A DNA stretch of 64,000 nucleotides from Mesorhizobium sp. ORS 3359 (GTDB taxonomy: Bacteria; Pseudomonadota; Alphaproteobacteria; Rhizobiales; Rhizobiaceae), in NCBI GenBank assembly GCA_000824845.1, contig CCNC01000188.1:53284-117283 (forward strand), in the 5' to 3' direction. Shown here piece by piece: positions 49,096 through 57,632 of this stretch (position 1 is its first letter; the number at the start of each line of letters is the position of its first letter). Position numbers and translations under genes: made by a program. The notes beneath the pieces were generated by a model. The model saw nothing but the letters and a program-made list of their open reading frames with translations, was not told the origin of the DNA and searched no databases.

Positions 49096-49840
49096 GGATC
49101 GGGCTCGCAATAGTCGCCCCTGCTTCGCCTCGAAGGATTACGGTCGCCGGCCCGTTGCCTCATGACGAAAGCATCTGGATCCAGACCGCTTTTGTGGCTC
49201 TGGTTCGTCGATTGGTGAATGATTCTCGGTTCGGCCGACAATAAGCGGCGGGAGCTAGACGTGCAGTCCTCGAGCATGATGGTGCATCGTCAAACCTCAG
49301 TCGTAAGGCTGAGGATGCCCTATGGCAAATGTTCTTCACGGCAGCGCCCATACGACGCCGGTTTTGGAGCCGACCGCAATCGCTGTCCTAAACGATACAA
49401 AAGTGGCGGCGATCCTTGAGGTTCGCAGAATTTGAGCAAGGTGGCGGGCGTATATTGAGCTCCTGAGCTGGCACCGAGGTTGGCAGGCACTCCTGATCAA
49501 TGATGGCCACGCCCCAGGACTTCCAATCGGATCATATCCTGTATGATGCCGCCTGCCGCTTCCTCGTCGGCCTCAATGCCACTGACTAGGATACCGTCAG
49601 ACTGAACTGTCGTTGCCCTCCGCACCGCGCGCCAATAGCGGCCCGCTCGGAACTGGCACCCTTCGTCAGCATTGCGCCCATGCCGACTTAGTTTTGCTCA
49701 TTTCCCGTATCAATAGGTGGACTCATTGATCGATCCCGATGACGCCGCCAGCCCGAAGTCGCAAAATCCAGCGTTCGAAGGAACCTAGGTTTCAAGTTCA
49801 CGCCTGAGCGACGACTGCGCAGACCTGCAGAGAGAGACAA
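49096..49840. other. Non-coding region after the thi operon
   Basis: About 745 bases with no convincing gene. A TGGCACCGAGGTTGG near 49472 looks like a degenerate -24/-12 element but lacks the -12 GC and has no NifA site nearby, so I do not call it. Confidence 0.45.
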
Positions 49841-50197
49841 TTGGACGAGCACAACCCCAAGGAAGAACCGATCGAGACCGTATTCCGGAACGGCACGATC
49901 ACCGTCGTCGGCATATTGCTGGCGTTTTCGCTGGGTTTCGTCACACATTGGGCGGCAAACCCGGTTCCGTGGCGACTTTACGACCTGTTCGCAGTGGTCC
50001 CAATCCTGGTCGGCATAGCCTCGCAGATGCGGGCGCTGTCGCTGTTGCTCGACATGAGTTCACTGCGACGCCACGTCTACGAACGGGCCAACCGCATTTT
50101 CATGGCCGGCCTCATCCTGACTGCATGCGGCGTCGGGCTGGCAATTCTGCTTGACGTCGTCGAAGTGGCGTCTATGGGCACGCTGCCTGGAGCGTAA
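49841..50197 (+). CDS. Small inner-membrane protein (hypothetical)
   Basis: An open frame of 118 residues from a TTG (MDEHNPKEEP...). It has about three hydrophobic segments (TVVGILLAFSLGFVTHWAA, LYDLFAVVPILVGIASQM, IFMAGLILTACGVGLAILL) and charged loops, which is a plausible topology. The start codon is uncommon and only a weak purine-rich GAGAGAGA lies before it. The function is unknown. Confidence 0.55.
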   Translation: MDEHNPKEEPIETVFRNGTITVVGILLAFSLGFVTHWAANPVPWRLYDLFAVVPILVGIASQMRALSLLLDMSSLRRHVYERANRIFMAGLILTACGVGLAILLDVVEVASMGTLPGA

Positions 50198-50879
50198 CGA
50201 AGGCACCACCATCAAGCGCTTTCACGCCTTATGCGTTCATCTCAGCGCGGTTGCGACTGCTGGCCCGATCTTGTCGAGCACGTCTTCAAAATCAAAAAGC
50301 CGCAGGCCCGTACCACGATCGATGCGCTTCGAAGCAAGGTGTTATTGGCATTCTTCCATCCCTACCATGTTGCCCCATTGGTTTGAAACTATGCGACGGT
50401 GCCCCATTGGTTTGAAACCAGGCGACGGTGCCCCATTGGTTTGAAACCATGCGAGTCGGCCCATCTTGAGCGGCATCTCGGGGAGCAGACATTGCAACAG
50501 TTTCTTCAAAGAAATTCATAGACTCTTAGCAAACCGAAATCGCGAAGAATGGTAGGTTTATCTCAACATATCAGGCCAGCCAGAGGACTCAAAACCGCGG
50601 TCCTTCCTATTCTGCGACCGCCGAACCGCACGAAATCTAGAACTAAAGGCAATAGCAAGAAGAGCTCCCGTCATGGTTGCTCCAACTCAATCACTGTCGG
50701 TTCGAAAAAATTGCATGCGTGGAAATAAGTACGCATCCACGCGACCGTCGAAAGCGTCCGGCCTGCGATATAAGCAGCGAGACAATTTCGGTTCGAAAGT
50801 TGCTGGTCTGCGGAGAACGCCCAATGACAAATTCAGTGCAACGAGTGTCCATTCTTTCCATGCGGTTTGATGCAGAACA
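50198..50879. other. Non-coding region with a tandem repeat
   Basis: About 680 bases between the membrane protein and the ArsR gene. Apart from the 29-bp tandem repeat (listed separately) I see only short frames without motifs. The promoter of the ArsR-glyA-metK operon must lie at the right end. Confidence 0.45.
50369..50455. repeat. 29-bp tandem repeat, three copies
   Basis: The core TGCCCCATTGGTTTGAAAC begins at 50371, 50400 and 50429, exactly 29 bases apart. Each unit contains the near-palindrome TGGTTTGAAACCA (the first copy has ACTA in place of ACCA). There are no spacers between units. Confidence 0.9.
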
Positions 50880-51236
50880 ATGATGACACTGGTCAGTCGC
50901 CTACGGGCGGCAGCGCATTTTGATCGTCTTCGAATCCTGGGCCTTTGCGCGCATGCGGATCTAACAGTTTGCGAGCTGGCAGACATTTTGGATCTGCGTC
51001 ACGATCGCGTTGTGCGACACGTCCGGCTACTCGCCAGAGCCGACTTTCTTTGCTGCGACGAACAGCGCCCGTGGCGCTCCTACCAACTCAAAACAGGAGA
51101 TAAGGACGACGGTCTGGTCCAATTGCTAGTCGATCTCCTGCCCCACTGCGATGGCCATCATGAACGAGACCTACAACGACTCGAAGCGATACAAAACGAG
51201 CAGCCGAAGGGGACAGCCTGCTTGATCGAAAAATAA
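50880..51236 (+). CDS. ArsR-type winged-helix regulator
   Basis: A 118-residue regulator. The winged helix-turn-helix is clear: ALVR-like start (LVSRLRAAAHFDRLRILGLC), then LTVCELADILDLRHDRVVRH and VRLLARADFL. The C-terminal part has several His and Cys residues (LPHCDGHHERD), which might bind metal or be incidental. It is 26 bases upstream of glyA in the same direction, so it probably controls this glyA-metK operon. ArsR-family regulators next to methionine and C1 genes are common in alphaproteobacteria. ATG codons at 50880 and 50883 are both possible starts. Confidence 0.8.
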   Translation: MMTLVSRLRAAAHFDRLRILGLCAHADLTVCELADILDLRHDRVVRHVRLLARADFLCCDEQRPWRSYQLKTGDKDDGLVQLLVDLLPHCDGHHERDLQRLEAIQNEQPKGTACLIEK

Positions 51237-51261
51237 ATCGACCCAATTGGAGCGCGAGCAT

Positions 51262-52602
51262 ATGATGGATAACTCTACCGAGCGCGCCATCGCGCAGCCG
51301 GACTCTTATGGGCGCTCTTCCTTAGCCTCGGTTGATAGCTGCGTTCACGAACTGCTCTTGAGACAAGAGCGACAGGAGCGCACGACGCTCAAACTAATCG
51401 CTTCTGAGAACTTTGCCTCCTCGGCAGTGCTCGAAGCGACCGGGTCGATTTTCACAAACAAGTACGCCGAGGGGTACCCCGGTGCGCGCTACTATGCGGG
51501 AAACGAGATCGTCGATGAGCTTGAGAACCTCGCCATCGAGCGCTTGAAGAGGCTATTTGGAAGCGAGCACGCCAACGTCCAGCCCTATTCCGGCTCGCCG
51601 GCCAATCAGGCTGTCTATCGCGCGCTTTTGAAGCCCCGCGACAAAGTCATGGGCTTGCCCATTCCGGAAGGCGGTCATCTGACCCATGGTTGGGCTATCA
51701 ACTTTTCCGGAACCGACTACCGACGAGTCCCCTATGGGCTACACGAAAAGACCCAGCAAATTGACTATGACCTCTTGCGCGACACAGCTAAGCGGGAACG
51801 GCCGCGGCTCATTTGGATCGGCGGAACTGCTTATCCGCGTGTCTTTGACTACGCGGCAATGGCAGAAATTGCTCTGGAGGCGAACGCCTATCTCGTGGCC
51901 GACATTGCCCACATCAGCGGCCTGATTGCGGCAGGAGTTCATCCGAATCCCGTGCGCCATTGCGACGTCGTCAGCAGCACCTCTCATAAGTCGATCCGCG
52001 GCCCCCGCGGTGGATTCATTTTGTCGAAGAATGAGGACCGTTATCAGGCGCTCTGTCATCCCAAAAGCAAATACAATCTCGCCAGGCGGATTGATCGCGC
52101 GGTCTTCCCTCACCTGCAGGGCGGGCCACATATGAATGTTGTCGCTGCGCTAGCAGTCGCCTTACAGGAAGCGGCGACTCCGGCATTTCGTGTCTACGGG
52201 CAACAGACCGTCAAGAACGCCAAGGCTCTGGCCCAGGCGCTGCTTGAGCGAGGTTATGACCTGGTTACCGGCGGGACCGACAATCACATGCTCATCCTTG
52301 ACCTGCGCGATCGACCACTGTCGGGCAAGGCCTATGCCGAGCGATTATCAAAGGCAGGCATCATTACGAACTTCAATATGGTGCCGGGGGATCCGCGCGA
52401 TCCGGCGGTTACAAGCGGAATTCGCTTGGGGTCGCCAGCAGTGACGTCAATGGGCATGCGCGAGGGGGAAATGGCGCAAATCGCTGCCTTTATTGACCTG
52501 GTCTGTCGCCAGCCCAACGATCCGGATGTTCATGCCAGCGTGCGAAAAGACGTCGCCGACTTATGCGCTGCGTTCGAGGTCCCGGGCATCACCGACAGGT
52601 AA
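51262..52602 (+). CDS. glyA: Serine hydroxymethyltransferase
   Basis: A 446-residue PLP enzyme converting serine and tetrahydrofolate into glycine and methylene-tetrahydrofolate. Motifs are LIASENFASSAVLEATGSIF, KYAEGYPGARYYAGNEIVD, VADIAHISGLIAAG and the Schiff-base lysine in SSTSHKSIRGPRGGFIL. The usual TTTHKTLRGPRGG is altered (SSTSHKSIRGPRGG), suggesting a diverged, probably second copy. The start at 51262 (ATGATGG) has GGAG nine bases upstream; a TTG at 51247 is also in frame. It is followed by metK after 54 bases. Confidence 0.95.
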   Translation: MMDNSTERAIAQPDSYGRSSLASVDSCVHELLLRQERQERTTLKLIASENFASSAVLEATGSIFTNKYAEGYPGARYYAGNEIVDELENLAIERLKRLFGSEHANVQPYSGSPANQAVYRALLKPRDKVMGLPIPEGGHLTHGWAINFSGTDYRRVPYGLHEKTQQIDYDLLRDTAKRERPRLIWIGGTAYPRVFDYAAMAEIALEANAYLVADIAHISGLIAAGVHPNPVRHCDVVSSTSHKSIRGPRGGFILSKNEDRYQALCHPKSKYNLARRIDRAVFPHLQGGPHMNVVAALAVALQEAATPAFRVYGQQTVKNAKALAQALLERGYDLVTGGTDNHMLILDLRDRPLSGKAYAERLSKAGIITNFNMVPGDPRDPAVTSGIRLGSPAVTSMGMREGEMAQIAAFIDLVCRQPNDPDVHASVRKDVADLCAAFEVPGITDR

Positions 52603-52656
52603 AGCGGGCTAAGAAAAATGCCCATGCAAACTCCAACACCCGAAGCGAGGCATTTC

Positions 52657-53853
52657 ATGGCTAGGCAGTTCGTTTTCTCTTCCGAATCGGTTGGCGCGGG
52701 ACACCCGGATAAGCTCGCCGACAACATCTCGGACGCAATTCTCGACGCAGTCTTGCGCTTCGATCCGAAGGCACGCGTGGCTTGTGAAGCCCTGGTGAAG
52801 ACATGTGAAGCCTTGGTGAAGACAGGAACCGTCGTTCTGGCTGGCGAGATTACCAGCGATGTGACGGTCGACTACGGCCAAGTGGCTCGTGATACGATTG
52901 TTGATATTGGATACGACGATGAGGCGGTTGGCTTTGACGGCCGGCGTTGCTCCGTCATTCATGCCCTCACCGAGCAGTCGCCCGACATCAGCCAAGGGGT
53001 TGACGAGGGTCGAGGGCAGGATCTCGAACAGGGAGCGGGAGATCAGGGCCTCATGTTCGGCTATGCATGCCGCGAGACCGATACTTTGATGCCGTTGCCG
53101 ATCCAACTCGCCCACGGCTTGACGAAAAGACAGGCGGATGTCCGCAAGGCCGGACAGCTAAGCTGGTTGCGCCCTGACGTGAAATCCCAAGTCTCCGTGC
53201 GTTATGAGGGATTGCGCCCCGTCGCCCTGGATACCATCGTCGTGTCGACGCAACACAATGAGCAGGTTTCGCAAGAGACGGTTCGCGAGGGGGTCATTGA
53301 GGAAATAATAAAGCCGGTCCTGCCGACCGACCTGGAAACGAAAGACATCAGAATTCTGGTCAACCCAACAGGGCGGTTCGTGGTCGGCGGGCCCCGCGGC
53401 GACTGCGGCCTTACCGGACGTAAGATCATCGTCGATTCCTATGGCGGAATGGGACGTCACGGCGGCGGCGCCTTTTCAGGCAAGGACCCATCCAAGGTTG
53501 ACCGCTCGGCTGCCTATGCCGCCCGATATGTCGCGAAGAATATAGTGGCAAGCGGACTCGCGGACGTCTGCGAGGTGCAGCTTGCTTACGCGATCGGCGT
53601 GGCCAGTCCGGTTTCTGTCATGGTCAATACTTTCGGGACAGCAAGGGTCGAGGAAAGAAGGATCGAGCAGCTCATTCCTGAGTTGTTCGACCTCAAACCG
53701 AAGGGCATTATCAAGATGCTTGATCTGTTACGCCCGATTTACCGCAAGACTGCGACCTATGGTCATTTCGGTCGCGAAGAGCCCGAGTTTACCTGGGAGA
53801 GGACTGACAGAGCCGACGACTTGCGGCGCGAGGCAGGGCTCGCCGCACCTTGA
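52657..53853 (+). CDS. metK: S-adenosylmethionine synthetase
   Basis: A 398-residue enzyme making SAM from methionine and ATP. It has FVFSSESVGAGHPDKLADNI, the hexapeptide-type motif GAGDQGLMFGYA, RIDLE-like segment VNPTGRFVVGGPRGDCGLTG and the P-loop-like GGMGRHGGGAFSGKDPSKVD. The start MARQFVF at 52657 has a GAGG ribosome site. The N-terminal region contains an in-frame 21-base tandem duplication (CEALVKT twice) that inserts seven residues near a conserved strand. It forms an operon with the ArsR gene and glyA. Confidence 0.95.
   Translation: MARQFVFSSESVGAGHPDKLADNISDAILDAVLRFDPKARVACEALVKTCEALVKTGTVVLAGEITSDVTVDYGQVARDTIVDIGYDDEAVGFDGRRCSVIHALTEQSPDISQGVDEGRGQDLEQGAGDQGLMFGYACRETDTLMPLPIQLAHGLTKRQADVRKAGQLSWLRPDVKSQVSVRYEGLRPVALDTIVVSTQHNEQVSQETVREGVIEEIIKPVLPTDLETKDIRILVNPTGRFVVGGPRGDCGLTGRKIIVDSYGGMGRHGGGAFSGKDPSKVDRSAAYAARYVAKNIVASGLADVCEVQLAYAIGVASPVSVMVNTFGTARVEERRIEQLIPELFDLKPKGIIKMLDLLRPIYRKTATYGHFGREEPEFTWERTDRADDLRREAGLAAP
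52783..52824 (+). repeat. 21-bp tandem duplication inside metK
   Basis: Two adjacent 21-base units, differing by one base (CCCTGG versus CCTTGG), encode CEALVKT twice. Other MetK proteins have this segment once before TGxVVLAGE. The frame is kept. Confidence 0.9.
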
Positions 53854-53899
53854 AATCCGGCGCCAAAAGGACGCTGCAACATCCGTCTATGACAAGACT

Positions 53900-54035
53900 T
53901 CGGCCGGCCGGCATGGAAGAAAGCCGGGGTCCGTTGGCGGACCAAGAAAGCCATCGATGGTGAATTGTGACCTGCTTTAAATCGGCGAGCCATTGTCGAA
54001 ATCATCGCGCACGACGCGGATTTTCCCGAAAGCAA
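53900..54035 (+). pseudogene. Adenosine kinase 5' remnant behind metK
   Basis: This stretch aligns with the upstream region and first ~25 codons of adoK at 56150-56275: the CGGCCGGCATG leader, then GACCTGCTTTAAATCGGC against GACGTGCTTTGCATCGGC, then CCATTGTCGAAATCATCGCG against CCATTGTCGACATCATCGCG. The start codon is lost and a TAA interrupts it. It shows that adoK once followed metK directly. Confidence 0.75.
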
Positions 54036-54273
54036 TGCGCTGGCAAGTCGCGATGATCCTCGTCGACACCCTGCGCGCCAAGCTGCTGATTTGTGAGCGT
54101 CACGATGCAGCCCGCATCTGACCTGCCTCTGTCGACCAACTACTCAACGGTGCGGGGCTCGTGACGCTTACGGTGATTTTTGCAACGCTCTTTGCCGTGG
54201 CAAGTTGCCGCCGCAACACTGACGCATAGTCTGTCGCCTCGGGCAGCCAACTCGCCCAAGGGTCTTTTCCGAT

Positions 54274-54322
54274 CATTTAGGAAACGGATACGTCTCATCC
54301 AAACAATCGATTTTACCAATCC
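54274..54322 (+). promoter_or_regulatory. nod box (NodD-binding promoter)
   Basis: The right half, AAACAATCGATTTTACCAAT after ATCC, matches the nod-box consensus perfectly. The left half (CATTTAGGAAACGGATACG) matches most conserved positions, with the CAT and GGAT parts in register. It is oriented toward the sterol-desaturase-family gene 265 bases downstream. Confidence 0.88.
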
Positions 54323-54586
54323 AGGAGAACCCCGCATAGTCCGCTCCCGCGATGCCCCGCGTACCGACGCAATAATCACCGCTGAATGCGCACGAAAAGC
54401 AAGTTGCATGACCGCTTCGTGCAATTGGTACTTTCTGCGCGGATACAAATTCGGGTGCCGACCTCGAATTTATCGGGCCGTGCCGGAGATCTACTAACGA
54501 TTGGATTCGCCCTGATGACGAAAATGACTGCCTCGATGTTCCGACCTGAAGCTCGCGCAGCTTGAACGATTCGCCGGAGCAAACAA

Positions 54587-55444
54587 ATGCAAATTCTCGA
54601 TTTTAATCATATATCGCAGATCTTCGTGGACTCGCTCGAGCTGGTGGTGGTCTTCGCCACCATCTGCGCCGCGCTGGAGTTCACCTTCCCGGCCTATCGA
54701 TACAGTCTTGCCTCATACGCTCGAGGCGTGCGGAATTGGCTTATTCGGCTCGGATTGGGTGCGTTTGTTTGGCACTTCTTCGCTGTTGGTCTGGCGTGGC
54801 TAGGAGTAAAGCCGCTGGTAACGATCAACTTCGCAACGTTGCTCCACTCTGACAACGCAATCGTCAGCAGTGGATTGGCGGTCCTTTCCGGCGTTTTAGT
54901 CGCGATTGCTGGCGATTTCTTTTACTATTGGATGCACCGGGCTCAGCATGCTGTTCCATTCCTCTGGCGGCTTCACGCTACGCACCATTCGATCCGCGAA
55001 TTGACGGCATGGAATTGCAATCATCACATCTCCGAACCACTCGTTTACGCGGCGCTGGTAGCACTGCCACTCGCTGTGATCCATTTTGAATCTGGCGTGG
55101 TGCCCATCGTTGCCATGACGCTGATTACGTTCCAGGCCCATCTTTCGCACTCCAGTACCCGCATCAATCTTGGGCCGCTTCGCTATATCATTGGCGACAA
55201 CAAATTCCACCGCATCCACCACTCGATGGAAGCGGATCACCGGCACCGAAACTATGGGTTTTTCACAACCCTCTGGGATACGGTTTTTCTAACGGCATAC
55301 TGGCCAAAAAAGAATGAGTGGCCGGAGGTTGGCATGCGAAACCAGCCCGAGCCGCTGACCGTGCGGGATTACATTATGTTCCCATTCGATCGACGTCGCT
55401 GGCGTAAACCAAAAGTCGGAAATGCTGTGGAGGCCAGGGATTAG
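54587..55444 (+). CDS. Sterol desaturase/fatty acid hydroxylase family membrane protein
   Basis: A 285-residue integral membrane di-iron enzyme of the fatty acid hydroxylase superfamily. The N-terminal half has several hydrophobic helices (LELVVVFATICAALEF, LGAFVWHFFAVGLAWLG, AVLSGVLVAIAGDFFYYWM). The histidine clusters that bind the irons are all present: MHRAQH, HATHHS, NCNHHIS and HRIHHSMEADHRHRNYG. It uses O2 to hydroxylate or desaturate a lipid or acyl chain. A nod box lies upstream with no other gene between, so flavonoid/NodD induction is predicted. Its substrate could be the Nod-factor acyl chain, a hopanoid or an ornithine-type lipid; the sequence does not decide. Confidence 0.9.
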   Translation: MQILDFNHISQIFVDSLELVVVFATICAALEFTFPAYRYSLASYARGVRNWLIRLGLGAFVWHFFAVGLAWLGVKPLVTINFATLLHSDNAIVSSGLAVLSGVLVAIAGDFFYYWMHRAQHAVPFLWRLHATHHSIRELTAWNCNHHISEPLVYAALVALPLAVIHFESGVVPIVAMTLITFQAHLSHSSTRINLGPLRYIIGDNKFHRIHHSMEADHRHRNYGFFTTLWDTVFLTAYWPKKNEWPEVGMRNQPEPLTVRDYIMFPFDRRRWRKPKVGNAVEARD

Positions 55445-55949
55445 ACGAATGAAGGCTTACGCTCGTGTCTGACTGTTCGAGGCCAAAAAGCCATCCATGG
55501 TGCATATCTGGAACATCCCACAGACGCCCGACAAGCGTCCCCCTAACAAGGACTGTTGCGCCCGAGCGGCAGCAGAGTAGGGAATTTTCCTATCGCGCTG
55601 CCGCGTTGGCGAGATTGACCGGAAATGGTCGCGCCAGTCGCGTGACTTTGCCGGCGCTGCACCGTCAAGCCAGCAATCCCCCTCGGGCTGCGCGCGCTCT
55701 GTCTAACAAGGCAAGGTGGGCACCTGTTATTCATGACCCGGTTAATCAACTAAGACCAGCCAGACGCCGGAGCGCAAACCGGTCAAATAGCCGTTTTGCA
55801 CCGCCCCATCGCGGGGCACCATCAACCCGCTACCGCTGCGGATCCTCTCCGGCATAGCGTTGCGTTTCGGTTGAGCGTTGTAACAGATCCTTCCAGAAAA
55901 TTCACAGAGGCTTTGCAACACCAAATCGCTAAAATGGTAGGAATCCCAG
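55445..55949. other. Non-coding region
   Basis: About 500 bases with no recognisable gene between the hydroxylase-family gene and the metK remnant. Short frames lack motifs. Confidence 0.45.
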
Positions 55950-56104
55950 AGGCTGTTTGAGGTCAGCGAGGTCAAGCCGGGTGCATTTATTTCCGCTCAC
56001 AAAGCCGCGACCTATGAGCACGTCGCGTGCGAAGAGCCTGAGGCTGCCTGGGAGAGGCGGCCATTTACGGCGCGTTGCAAGGCTCGCAGCGCCGCGAGAC
56101 TCGT
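55950..56104 (+). pseudogene. metK 3' remnant in front of adenosine kinase
   Basis: One frame reads KAATYEHVACEEPEAAWER, which aligns with KTATYGHFGREEPEFTWER at the C-terminus of the intact metK. Upstream of it, weaker similarity (RLFEVSEVKPGAFIS against ELFDLKPKGIIK) continues. No start or complete domain remains. It is the counterpart of the adoK remnant behind the intact metK. Confidence 0.78.
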
Positions 56105-56196
56105 GCCGAATAGATTGGCATGCGGAAAGCCCATCCCAACTGATCGCGCCCGGCCGGCATGCCAGATAGCCGGGTGGGTTGTTGGCGGAGATTTTG

Positions 56197-57189
56197 ATGC
56201 CGGAATATGACGTGCTTTGCATCGGCAATGCCATTGTCGACATCATCGCGCAGTGCGACGAGGCCTTTCTCGAGACCAACGGCATCATCAAGGGCGTGAT
56301 GAACCTTATCGACGCCAGACGCGCCGAACTGCTCTACAGCCGCATGGGCCCGGCGATCGAGGCTTCCGGCGGCAGCGCCGGCAACACCGCCGCCGGTGTC
56401 GCCAGCCTCGGCGGACGGGCCGCCTTCTTCGGCAAAGTGTCGAGCGACGCTCTGGGCGAAATCTATACGCACGACATCCAGGCCCAGGGCGTGGCCTTCG
56501 ACACCAGGCCGCTTACAGGCCGGCCGTCGACGGCGCGCTCGATGATCTTCGTGACGCCGGACGGCGAGCGTTCGATGAACACCTATCTCGGCGCCTGCGT
56601 CGAGCTTGGTCCCGAGGATGTCGAGGCCGACAAGGCGTCCGGCGCCAGGGTGACCTATTTCGAGGGTTATCTGTGGGATCCGCCGCGCGCCAAGGAAGCG
56701 ATCCGCCAGACGGCCAGGCTGGCGCACGCGGCGGGCCGCGAAGTGTCGATGACGCTGTCGGATTCATTTTGCGTCGACCGCTACCGCGACGAATTCCTCG
56801 AGCTGATGCGTTCGGGCACCGTCGACATCGTCTTTGCCAACAGCCACGAAATCAAGTCGCTCTACCAGACCGCTTCCTTCGAGGAAGCGCTCGCCGCCAT
56901 CCGCAAGGATTGCAAAATAGCCGCTGTCACCCGTTCCGAAAAAGGCTCGGTCATCGTGCGCGGCGACGAGACCGTCACCATCCAGGCGACAAAGATCAAG
57001 GAATTGGTCGACACGACCGGTGCCGGCGACCTCCACGCCGCCGGCTTCCTTTACGGCTACACGACCGGACGGAGCCTCAAGGATTGCGGCGACCTCGGCT
57101 CGCTGGCCGCCGGGCTGGTGATCCAGCAGATCGGCCCGCGCCCGCGCCAGAACCTGCGCAGCGAGGCCGAGCAAGCCGGGCTGCTGTAG
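56197..57189 (+). CDS. Adenosine kinase (PfkB family)
   Basis: A 330-residue sugar/nucleoside kinase starting MPEYDVLCIGNAIVDIIAQ. It has the N-terminal GGSAGNTAAGVASLGGRAAF motif of the PfkB family and the C-terminal catalytic motif TTGAGDLHAAGFLYGYT with the base Asp. Rhizobial relatives phosphorylate adenosine. In the methyl cycle this removes the adenosine released from S-adenosylhomocysteine. Its original neighbour was metK, as the remnants show. The first ATG in the frame (56179) lacks a site; 56197 gives the usual N-terminus. Confidence 0.88.
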   Translation: MPEYDVLCIGNAIVDIIAQCDEAFLETNGIIKGVMNLIDARRAELLYSRMGPAIEASGGSAGNTAAGVASLGGRAAFFGKVSSDALGEIYTHDIQAQGVAFDTRPLTGRPSTARSMIFVTPDGERSMNTYLGACVELGPEDVEADKASGARVTYFEGYLWDPPRAKEAIRQTARLAHAAGREVSMTLSDSFCVDRYRDEFLELMRSGTVDIVFANSHEIKSLYQTASFEEALAAIRKDCKIAAVTRSEKGSVIVRGDETVTIQATKIKELVDTTGAGDLHAAGFLYGYTTGRSLKDCGDLGSLAAGLVIQQIGPRPRQNLRSEAEQAGLL

Positions 57190-57632
57190 GGGCGTGCCAG
57201 GGACTGGCGCCCAAATCCCCGGAGCTCAATGGCGCTGGTCGTGAAGGCTGAAATGGTGGTGCTTAGACCCGCCGGTGATGACGGACTTTGCCGCTTGAGC
57301 AGGATGCTACGGCCGGCATTCCTTGTCGAGTCCATCTTCCGGACAACAATCGTTTGGCGCCATGGCGCTCGCGGCGATCTCCAGGCGCGCGGCATCAGGC
57401 AATCCGACTTCACTTTTCGGTGATCGCGAACACCTTTATTTTCGGTTTCATGCGCACTTGGCACCGACAAGTAACGCACGTGGCTGAATTCGGTGGGGTC
57501 GCCCACAATCGATAGATCTGAAGATATATCCCCCTACCGGGTACGCTGATCTGCATCTCGTCGAAATCCAAGTCCCGGTGCGACGCGCTTCGTCACTTGG
57601 AGTGCATTTCCGACGGACGGCTATGATCGCAA
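57190..57632. other. Non-coding region between convergent genes
   Basis: About 440 bases between the adenosine kinase and nodM ends. Nothing recognisable was found. Confidence 0.45.

Noticed and set aside
49472..49490. Third plus-strand sigma-54-like site (TGGCACCGAGGTTGG)
   Set aside because: It lacks the essential -12 GC, has no TGT-N10-ACA site at suitable distance and does not precede a convincing gene.
50369..50455. Possible CRISPR array
   Set aside because: The 29-base units abut with no spacers and only three copies; no cas genes nearby.
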